NCBI GenBank assembly: GCA_947246775.1
Contig: CAMXTM010000013.1
Location: 1 to 15,236, forward strand
Source: an uncultured Clostridium sp.
GTDB taxonomy: Bacteria; Bacillota; Clostridia; Lachnospirales; Anaerotignaceae
DNA: 15,236 nucleotides
Reading direction: 5' to 3'
The notes beneath the pieces were generated by a model. It saw only the letters and a list, made by a program, of their open reading frames with translations. It did not search any database and was not told where the DNA came from. Positions within the stretch are counted from its first letter, which is position 1; each line of letters opens with the position of its first letter. Position numbers and translations under genes: made by a program. Positions 9,288-15,236 of the stretch are shown here, piece after piece.

Positions 9288-10223
9288 ATGAAAAAAAGAC
9301 AGTTATTTTTTTTATTGGTTTTTTGTATCTCGGCAATGGCAGCTTTTATGACAAATTGTTATGCCGCAAAGTTAGATAAAAAAGCAACACTTTCTAATAT
9401 ACAAGGCTATATTGATGGACTGCCGATACCCTGCTATAAAATAGACAACGATTACTATATTATTGCAGAAGATTTAGCACAATATGGCTTTGATGTGCGT
9501 TTTTATGGCGCAAAAGAGAAGCAAAAACCGATGTTAAAAATTGATTATTTTTTTAATGATGAGCATAACACTTGTACAGAAGAAGAACTTACGCCGCACA
9601 CAGAAGCATCTTTTGACCTATACGAATCTGATATTGTCACGACAATAAACAATAATGAAGTAGATTCTTATAATATAGGTGGCATGACCATGATACGTAT
9701 GCTTTCTTTAGATTTTTGTGGGATTACCAGCTATCGTATTGAGGAAAAGAAAATCAGTTTTCGTCCGAAAAAATCATGGAGCTTTGACCTTGATACGGGA
9801 GAAGCAGGCAATGATTTAAAAAGCATTTCCAGTTTCGATATTACCATGAGCAAAAATGAGATGGAAGAACTCGAAATGACAGGAGAAAACAAGCAATATT
9901 TGCGTTCCTGCGCCTTACGTTATGAACAGAACAAACTTTATTTTGGATTTAGCTTTAATTTAAGAACCATTCCCCCAGCAGATGCCTTGATAGATGTATT
10001 AGATAGCATACTTACAAGGGAAAGGGCGGGCGATTTGCCAGAACAACTACAAAGTGCTGATATGGCAAATAAGCGAATACAAGTATATCTCAATGGAGAA
10101 AAAATAAACATTACTGATATCATAAGAGGGCGTGGCAACGGTCATATTGACTATGATATTTATTTTGACACAGATATACAAAATTTCCATAAAATACAGT
10201 CACTACGCATCGTATGTCAGTAA
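9288..10223 (+). CDS. Secreted stalk-domain protein, paralog 1 of 4
   Basis: Function unknown. The 311-residue protein starts with a signal peptide (MKKR, hydrophobic core, probable cleavage after NCYA near 26). Two repeats related to the copper amine oxidase N-terminal or 'stalk' fold follow: about 37-88 (YIDGLPIPCY, then IIAEDLAQYGF) and 109-160 (ESDIVTTINNNEVDSYNIGG). The C-terminal module (about 183-311) is shared by the next three genes: MTGENKQYL at 197-205, VYLNGEKINIT at 266-276, RGRGNGHIDY at 280-289 and a final SLRIVCQ. There is no sortase motif, lipobox or later membrane segment, so it is either released or held non-covalently. GAAAGGG lies about 10 bases before the ATG. It is the first gene of a four-gene run and is most like the third. 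No catalytic motif is visible; in this family the repeats are generally not copper enzymes. Confidence 0.8.
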   Translation: MKKRQLFFLLVFCISAMAAFMTNCYAAKLDKKATLSNIQGYIDGLPIPCYKIDNDYYIIAEDLAQYGFDVRFYGAKEKQKPMLKIDYFFNDEHNTCTEEELTPHTEASFDLYESDIVTTINNNEVDSYNIGGMTMIRMLSLDFCGITSYRIEEKKISFRPKKSWSFDLDTGEAGNDLKSISSFDITMSKNEMEELEMTGENKQYLRSCALRYEQNKLYFGFSFNLRTIPPADALIDVLDSILTRERAGDLPEQLQSADMANKRIQVYLNGEKINITDIIRGRGNGHIDYDIYFDTDIQNFHKIQSLRIVCQ

Positions 10224-10238
10224 AAAAGGAGCGTGTTA

Positions 10239-11228
10239 ATGATGAAAAAAAGAAGTTTACGATTGGTATTTTGTATCCTGCTGAGCGCATTGCATACAGT
10301 AGCATATGCAGAAAATATGGCAGGGATTGGTGCTGCGGTCTATACGGTAAAGCCCTACCAAAACAACAGCACTTACACCGATAGTGCAGCAAAAAAAGCA
10401 GTACATACAGATATTGTTGCCTATATCAACGGTCATGCGATTCCCTCTTACAATATCAACAGCTATACAGGGATTGTAGCAGAGGAGTTAGAAAACTATG
10501 GTTTTGATGTAGACTATAACAACAATGTACGACAGTTACGAATCGAATACAAAAAAAGCAAAGAAGTTACCGCAAATTATGTGCCACCAAAAAATACCAA
10601 ACCGATAGGCTCTTTTGCGGCAAAGGTCTATCAAACAGACATTGAAACGTATATCAATAACAAAAGAGTCACCGCTTTTAACATTGGTGGCAAAACCATT
10701 GTATTGATGGATTCGCTGGCAAATTTTGGTGATGTGCTTTGGTATCCTAACGAAAGAAAAATCTGTTTTGATTATGTTGCGCCTTGGAGCATGGATATTC
10801 CGACAGAATATGATGAAAATAGAACAAATCCCGCTGCAAGTTTTACGATAGAAATGGTAAAAAAGGAATCTGGAGAATTTGAAATCACAGGAGAAAACTA
10901 TAACTATTTTAGTAACGCGGTTATCGGTAGTTCCATCGGGAGCAATACTTACTTTGATTTTGCCATTTATCAGAATGTGCTGGATTATACATCAGAATTG
11001 CGAGGGCTATTAAACAAAATGTATACCTTTAATGTAGAGGGAAAGCGAATCAAAGAAAATGCGAACTTTGCAAACGAACATATCGAATTTTATGTCAATG
11101 ACAAAAAATTTCCTATTGCAGAAGTCAGAGAAGGCAGAGGAAATGGACACCAAGATTGGTATTTTTCCATTGATACACATATTAGAAGTTTAGACGAGGT
11201 ACAAAGCATTAAAATCATATGCAAATAA
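10239..11228 (+). CDS. Secreted stalk-domain protein, paralog 2 of 4
   Basis: Function unknown; 329 residues from the ATG at 10239. A second ATG follows at once (10242), and an in-frame GTG lies at 10233. AAGGAG at 10226-10231 favours either ATG (7 or 10 bases). The signal peptide ends near AYA (about residue 24) and is followed by a spacer rich in Ser, Thr, Asn and Lys. Repeat one has TDIVAYINGHAIPSYNI and AEELENYGFDV; repeat two has TDIETYINNKRVTAFNIGG, MDSLANFG and WYPNERKICFDY. The shared C-terminal module carries ITGEN, FANEHIEFYVN, the exact RGRGNGH seen in paralog 1, and SIKIICK at the end. It starts 15 bases after paralog 1, so the two are almost certainly co-transcribed. Its closest relative in the window is paralog 4, judged by the second repeat. 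Confidence 0.8.
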   Translation: MMKKRSLRLVFCILLSALHTVAYAENMAGIGAAVYTVKPYQNNSTYTDSAAKKAVHTDIVAYINGHAIPSYNINSYTGIVAEELENYGFDVDYNNNVRQLRIEYKKSKEVTANYVPPKNTKPIGSFAAKVYQTDIETYINNKRVTAFNIGGKTIVLMDSLANFGDVLWYPNERKICFDYVAPWSMDIPTEYDENRTNPAASFTIEMVKKESGEFEITGENYNYFSNAVIGSSIGSNTYFDFAIYQNVLDYTSELRGLLNKMYTFNVEGKRIKENANFANEHIEFYVNDKKFPIAEVREGRGNGHQDWYFSIDTHIRSLDEVQSIKIICK

Positions 11229-11249
11229 GGACAAAAGGGAGTGTTAGAC

Positions 11250-13271
11250 ATGAAAAAAAGAGGTTTTTTATTTTTATTTTTATTTTTGTTTTGTATGGTT
11301 TTGCCTATGCTACACAGCACAACCTGCTATGCTGGGATACTAGAAAGCAAAATGGTAAGTTCAGACAAGCAAGCCTACATCAACGGTATGCCCATACACT
11401 GTTACGAAATCAATGGAGAAGCTTATATTATTGCTGAGGACTTAGCGAAATATGGCTTTGGTCTGCATTTTTCTTATGGCTCAATGGAATTATCTATCAG
11501 TCACGATAGTTATGTGAAAGTTTATGTCACAACAGAGCTAGAAGACAGAGGAGAGCAGAGCTTTGACCTATACGAAACAAATGTTGTTGCAAAAATGGGC
11601 GAGGAAATTGTTCCCTCTTACAACATCAATGGGCAAACGGCTATCCCTATCAAAAGCCTAGAATACTACGGCAATGTCATTTTTTCTGAGGACGGCAGTA
11701 AAATCTTTTTTGAAGCAACACCAGCATGGGATATTATTTTTCCTGAAGACCATACAGAAGACACCAGCCAAGCATTTTCTCACTTTAAGCTAGAAATGAC
11801 AAAAAACGACAAAAACGAATGGATTGAAACAGGCGAAAACAAACAATATTTATATGCGATTGTTGCCTATTGGGAAAAACCAACTAAAATGTATGTGCAA
11901 ATTATGATTCCTAAAACACTATCAGAACAGTCTGAAAAAATAAGAAAGCTATTTGAAAACAATCCAGATTTAAATTCAAAAGAAAAATCGACACAGGAAG
12001 CGATTGACCTTGCCAATCAACATACTGCTGTCTATGTCAATGGGGAAAAGGCAAACATTACAGGCATCAAATATACGCAGGTTGACGCACCAAATTATGG
12101 CATTTGTCTGTATTTGGATAAAGACCTTGTTTCCCCAAATGACCTGCAAACCTTAGTAGTAGAATGTGATGCCGAAAACCCCATCAAAGAACCTGAAAAA
12201 AGTACAATTGTTGCGAGCGCTAGTGAAAATACAGAAAATAATACAGAAAATAAAGCAGTAATAGAGCAGTCTACCAACTATGATTATGGCTATTTTGCAG
12301 AAAAAGACCATTTTTTGTACTATTTTAAAGATATTGGAACAGAACAAAAGGTATTGCCTCAGCTTTTTCGCTACGACCTAAAGCGAAAGATAGAAACCAA
12401 TTTATCACAGGATATTTTTACAAAAGTAAGGGATATTCGGGTTGGTAGCGATGGCTATGTTTATTTTAGTGGTATTTCTATTTATGACGTTTCTGAAAGT
12501 AAAAAATATTATCGTATTCCTGCGAACGGTGGAAAGAGTGAATTGTTCGGGGAGAATTTATATTTTCTTTCAGACACTTGGTACTATGACGTCGAAAAAA
12601 ATGCTTTTTGCAATGTGGTAACGAAAGACGTCGTACAAAATACCGTAACAGAACCGATGTACAGAAGGGACGAAGGAATCGCTCAAATACTGGAGCGAGA
12701 CAATGTGGTTTATTTTTCTATCAATCCTACCCTGCACTTTTCCACATTATGCTATCAAAATGGGGAAGAATTGAAAGCAGGCGTTTATGCCTTGCCAATT
12801 TATCAGCAAACGGATTTTGCGAAAGTGCCGCTTTTAGACGATACTATCAATCATTTTACGGTTTATCAAAATACGCTGTACTATGGTTATAATGAATTTG
12901 AAGAAAATCATTATATAGATTCCTACTGTAAGGCATATTCCTTGCAAGATGGTACAACAAAAACAATTTCACAAAGCAATGAGATAAATGTTGACCAGTT
13001 TGTGATTTACCAAAATACCTTGTACTATAGAGGAGGAGAGTATGGTTTTGACCTATATGCGCTTCCGCTAGATGGGACAGAAAATGCAAAAAGCAGCGCT
13101 GTTTTAGGCACAGACAACAAAAAAGAAATTTTATATGTATTTGAAAATACCATTTGTCACGCAAATATAAGGCTTTTATCAAAAATTGGTCCAGAGGTGT
13201 TTGAAGAGTGGAGTATTGAAAACTATAGAACCAATGAAAAATATAACATTACCCCTTATACCCACCGCTAA
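11250..13271 (+). CDS. Secreted stalk-domain protein with C-terminal beta-propeller-like domain, paralog 3 of 4
   Basis: Function unknown; 673 residues from the ATG at 11250 (AAAAGGGAG about 8 bases upstream; an in-frame GTG at 11241 overlaps that site). Signal peptide to about residue 28 (TTCYA). The two stalk-like repeats lie at about 36-90 and 105-156 (YINGMPIHCYEI, IIAEDLAKYGF, FDLYETNVV, SYNINGQTAI), and the shared module at about 179-307 (ETGENKQYL, VYVNGEKANIT). A Glu/Asn/Thr linker (308-345) leads to about 320 extra residues with repeated short strand motifs (DGYVYFSG, YYRIPANGG, VYQNTLYYG, VIYQNTLYYRGG, LYALPLDG). These are typical of DUF5050-like propellers that form ligand-binding surfaces. 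The RGNGH motif of paralogs 1 and 2 is missing. It begins 21 bases after paralog 2. The fusion is the only large architectural difference within the family. Confidence 0.8.
   Translation: MKKRGFLFLFLFLFCMVLPMLHSTTCYAGILESKMVSSDKQAYINGMPIHCYEINGEAYIIAEDLAKYGFGLHFSYGSMELSISHDSYVKVYVTTELEDRGEQSFDLYETNVVAKMGEEIVPSYNINGQTAIPIKSLEYYGNVIFSEDGSKIFFEATPAWDIIFPEDHTEDTSQAFSHFKLEMTKNDKNEWIETGENKQYLYAIVAYWEKPTKMYVQIMIPKTLSEQSEKIRKLFENNPDLNSKEKSTQEAIDLANQHTAVYVNGEKANITGIKYTQVDAPNYGICLYLDKDLVSPNDLQTLVVECDAENPIKEPEKSTIVASASENTENNTENKAVIEQSTNYDYGYFAEKDHFLYYFKDIGTEQKVLPQLFRYDLKRKIETNLSQDIFTKVRDIRVGSDGYVYFSGISIYDVSESKKYYRIPANGGKSELFGENLYFLSDTWYYDVEKNAFCNVVTKDVVQNTVTEPMYRRDEGIAQILERDNVVYFSINPTLHFSTLCYQNGEELKAGVYALPIYQQTDFAKVPLLDDTINHFTVYQNTLYYGYNEFEENHYIDSYCKAYSLQDGTTKTISQSNEINVDQFVIYQNTLYYRGGEYGFDLYALPLDGTENAKSSAVLGTDNKKEILYVFENTICHANIRLLSKIGPEVFEEWSIENYRTNEKYNITPYTHR
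12224..12253 (+). repeat. Short in-gene tandem repeat encoding the Glu/Asn/Thr linker
   Basis: The unit ACAGAAAATA and close variants repeat here, encoding ENTENNTENK at the junction between the shared module and the propeller-like domain. The repeat marks a flexible linker and possibly the join of the fusion; its copy number could vary by slippage. Confidence 0.5.
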
Positions 13272-13310
13272 AACAAAAAAAGAATCATAAACAAAAAAGG
13301 AGTGTTGCCA

Positions 13311-14195
13311 ATGAAAAAACGAATTGTATGGCTTTTCTTGTTTTTTTCTATGTCATTTACGGTACTGGCTCATGCTGAAACTACAGCAAAAAAAGTCTTT
13401 ACAACAGACATTACCGCCTATATCAATGAGCAAGCGATTCCCTCTTACATCATAGACGGAAAAATGGCGATTAACATGAACGATTTATTAAAATATGGTT
13501 TTGAGATAAATATACTATTAGACTATCCTAATTTGTACAGAATAGAATGTTATGGTAATACAGGTGCAACAAAGAACAACACAATCGAAAAAAATACCCA
13601 AAACACAGGCACACTTTTAGGCTATGCCTATCCAAGTGATAAAATCATACAAATAAACGGCAATGAAATAGAATGTTATGTGATAGACGGAAAAAGCATG
13701 ATATTGATGGATTCTTTAAAGTATTGTGGCAATGTGACATGGTATCCTGAACAAAGAAAAACTTGTTTTCAATATGTTTCCTCTATCAATGACATTTACC
13801 ACATAGATGAGTTTATTTATCGTTTTGCTGTAGAGCTAACTAAAAATGATATGGGTGTATTGGAAGTGTCAGAAAATGACAACTACTATTTAGAGGGCTT
13901 GTCCTTGGGTCATGACAAACAAAAGGGAATTTATTTTAAAGTTTCTGCTGAAGCAACAACAGGTGGCGATATTATAAAGTCCCTAAGAGAAATGTTTTAT
14001 GATATGCTCGGAAAAGACAAACAAAACATTGCCTTTGCAAACGAACATATAAAAACCACTATCAATGGGGAAATGTGTGACATAGTGCTTGTCGAAAGGG
14101 AATACAGAGAAAAATATTTTGATTACTATTTTTATTTAGATAGTGCTATTCATCGTGTCAGTGACATTAATAGCATTAGAATGGAATACAAATAA
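13311..14195 (+). CDS. Secreted stalk-domain protein, paralog 4 of 4
   Basis: Function unknown; 294 residues from the ATG at 13311, 8 bases after AAAAAGGAG. An in-frame GTG at 13302 lies within the ribosome binding region and is unlikely. The signal peptide ends near AHA (about 22). Repeat one has TDITAYINEQAIPSYII and LLKYGFEI; an Asn/Thr-rich spacer follows; repeat two has QINGNEIECYVIDG, LMDSL and WYPEQRKTCFQY. The C-terminal module is the most divergent of the four: it keeps TKND, FANEHI and TTINGEM but has lost RGNGH and ends in SIRMEYK rather than in a Cys-containing tail. The match of WYPEQRKTCFQY to WYPNERKICFDY of paralog 2, and of TDITAYIN to TDIVAYIN, marks it as that gene's partner. 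It begins 39 bases after paralog 3; no terminator follows that I can see. Confidence 0.78.
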   Translation: MKKRIVWLFLFFSMSFTVLAHAETTAKKVFTTDITAYINEQAIPSYIIDGKMAINMNDLLKYGFEINILLDYPNLYRIECYGNTGATKNNTIEKNTQNTGTLLGYAYPSDKIIQINGNEIECYVIDGKSMILMDSLKYCGNVTWYPEQRKTCFQYVSSINDIYHIDEFIYRFAVELTKNDMGVLEVSENDNYYLEGLSLGHDKQKGIYFKVSAEATTGGDIIKSLREMFYDMLGKDKQNIAFANEHIKTTINGEMCDIVLVEREYREKYFDYYFYLDSAIHRVSDINSIRMEYK

Positions 14196-14203
14196 CCATT
14201 CCC

Positions 14204-14233
14204 TTGTAACATAATGTCATAATTTATTATAAA
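14204..14233 (+). promoter_or_regulatory. Putative promoter of the small unknown gene
   Basis: TTGTAA (14204-14209) and TATAAA (14228-14233) are 18 bases apart in an AT-rich gap of 80 bases. The match is moderate and the surroundings are so AT-rich that chance is possible; the gene could also be read through from the stalk operon. Confidence 0.35.
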
Positions 14234-14275
14234 AAAATAAAAAATCATATTTTTAAGTAGAAAGGATAGAAGCAT

Positions 14276-14833
14276 ATGGATAAAAAAATAGACTATAAAA
14301 AATTAGTAGAAAATGCAAACCTCTTTGACGCAAAAGTAATAACGCCTTTGTATCATAACGGAAAATTTCTTTTAGTAGATGTGGATAAAAAACTATATTT
14401 TATATATGATAAAACGGCTTACAGGATTTCCAGCTATTATTCAGAACCTTGTATGTATGTATACTTTCCTGACGGGAGCAGGACAGTAATTCATCATGGT
14501 CTTGAGATTTCCCAAATATACCGTTTAGTAGATCCAAATCATACTAACGAGGCAATTACAACTAGTACAGGTAATGAATATGATATGCAAAGAATTTGTG
14601 ATACGATTCTTTGCGCCATACAGCTTTCATGCGAATCTTGCAGTGTTTGTGATTTAGAAGAACTTGTTGTCATAGAAAAGCTAAAAGAAATGGGGGCAGT
14701 ATCTGCAAACACTGCCATAGACCTTAAAATTTTAGGAATCAGAAATGAAAATATCATGCTCACCTCTCTAAAAGAAAACAAAGTCAAAAAAACAGAAGAT
14801 GGAAAATACTATCTTTTAAGTGACAATACTTAA
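14276..14833 (+). CDS. Hypothetical cytoplasmic protein with winged-helix-like C-terminus
   Basis: I do not recognise this 185-residue protein. GAAAGGA lies 8 bases before the ATG. There is no signal peptide or membrane segment. The first half (about 15-90) is rich in beta strands with aromatic residues (LVDVDKKLYFIYD, YVYFPDGSRTVIHHG). The second half is helical, with a Cys cluster CESCSVCDLEE (about 119-129). It ends in a pattern typical of small winged helices: a helix (VVIEKLKEMGAVSANTAIDL), a second helix, then KVKKTEDGKYYLL. The winged-helix reading is an inference from pattern, and both DNA binding and protein binding are possible. Its position next to the stalk genes makes a regulatory or accessory role conceivable, but a separate promoter is possible and the link is not shown. 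Confidence 0.7.
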   Translation: MDKKIDYKKLVENANLFDAKVITPLYHNGKFLLVDVDKKLYFIYDKTAYRISSYYSEPCMYVYFPDGSRTVIHHGLEISQIYRLVDPNHTNEAITTSTGNEYDMQRICDTILCAIQLSCESCSVCDLEELVVIEKLKEMGAVSANTAIDLKILGIRNENIMLTSLKENKVKKTEDGKYYLLSDNT

Positions 14834-14857
14834 TCTAACAATAGCAAGCATAAAAAA

Positions 14858-14891
14858 ATCCCCTCCTATTTTAGGAGGGGATACTTTTTTT
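14858..14891. terminator. Bidirectional intrinsic terminator between convergent genes
   Basis: ATCCCCTCCT (14858-14867) pairs with AGGAGGGGAT (14873-14882) around a tiny loop. On the plus strand seven T residues follow (14885-14891); on the minus strand the complement of seven A residues (14852-14858) gives the T-tract. It serves both the small unknown gene and the convergent stalk-domain gene, whose stop codon overlaps the T-tract. Confidence 0.92.
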
Positions 14892-15236
14892 ATAAAATAG
14901 CTTCGCTAACGTAAATTTTAGACTGCATCAGTTTTGCTTCTCTTTGCGCCTGCAAGGTTTCGCCATTCTTTTTATATTCTTTTTGTCCGACTGTAATTTC
15001 TATGGTAACGTCCTCTTTTTGTAAGGTTACAGGTTTATCGTTTGCTGTCCAAGTTACTGTATAGCCTTTGCTTTCTGCAAGTTCACGCAATGGTACAAAA
15101 TTTCCCTCTGGAGATGGTTCTGTTTTTGGTTCTTCTGTTTGTTCTGGCTCAACCATTGCTATGTCGTCTAGTATCATAACCAATACAGGTGTTGTTTGCG
15201 CTGGAATACTTCTGGTTGTTGCACCATATACTACAA
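14890..15236 (-). CDS. Stalk-domain (copper amine oxidase N-terminal-like) protein, C-terminal part
   Basis: The reading frame stays open to the right edge, so the N-terminus lies outside the window; about 115 residues are visible. After a possible exported N-terminal part (TTRSIPAQTTPVLVM) and an acidic Pro/Glu/Thr spacer comes one canonical stalk domain: NFVPLRELAESKGYTVTW, then TLQKEDVTIEITVG and a final KIYVSEAIL. This is closer to the family consensus than the repeats of the four tandem genes. Such domains are common in exported proteins of Clostridia and are not themselves amine oxidases. It is convergent with the small unknown gene and shares its terminator. An internal TTG at 15183 is a poor start candidate and is not used. 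Confidence 0.8.
   Translation of the reverse strand, partial: VVYGATTRSIPAQTTPVLVMILDDIAMVEPEQTEEPKTEPSPEGNFVPLRELAESKGYTVTWTANDKPVTLQKEDVTIEITVGQKEYKKNGETLQAQREAKLMQSKIYVSEAIL

Noticed and set aside
12095..12347. Hydrophobic minus-strand open frames opposite paralog 3
   Set aside because: They mirror the low-complexity linker and flanking strands of the plus-strand gene; no ribosome binding site was seen.
9288..14195. Reading the array as copper amine oxidases
   Set aside because: Only repeats resembling the N-terminal domain are present; no catalytic amine oxidase domain with the Tyr cofactor site or copper-binding His cluster is visible.

Overview
This window looks like the chromosome of a low-GC Gram-positive anaerobe of the class Clostridia. 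The evidence is the AT-rich base composition, A/G-rich ribosome binding sites, CIRCE/HrcA control of the dnaK operon, a DnaK without the N-terminal insert of Gram-negative DnaKs, an LTA-synthase-like membrane sulfatase, and tandem secreted 'stalk' (copper amine oxidase N-terminal-like) proteins. I cannot name a genus from the sequence alone.

Layout. Bases 1-314 hold no intact gene, only a possible degraded 3' gene end and a terminator serving the minus strand. On the minus strand follow an LTA synthase family protein (about 317-2234) and hemW (2384-3511), each with its own recognisable promoter. HemW is divergent from the heat-shock operon. That operon runs on the plus strand as hrcA-grpE-dnaK-dnaJ-flavodoxin (3735-9130), behind a promoter and a perfect CIRCE element. 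It is interrupted by a very large hairpin between dnaK and dnaJ and ends at a clear intrinsic terminator (9147-9191).

The second half (9288-14195) is an accessory locus of four tandem, same-strand, closely spaced genes for related secreted proteins. Each has a signal peptide, two stalk-like repeats and a shared C-terminal module that I do not recognise. Genes 1 and 3 resemble each other, as do 2 and 4, which suggests duplication of a two-gene unit. Gene 3 has gained a further C-terminal beta-propeller-like domain of about 320 residues. A small cytoplasmic protein of unknown function with a winged-helix-like C-terminus follows (14276-14833). Beyond it, a bidirectional terminator separates it from the 3' end of a convergent gene for another stalk-domain protein that runs off the window.

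Functional picture. HrcA binds CIRCE to repress the operon, and GrpE, DnaK and DnaJ form the chaperone machine. The flavodoxin is probably a co-transcribed redox protein. The stalk-protein cluster is presumably exported to the cell surface or medium. Its role is unknown and it is the least explained part of the window.
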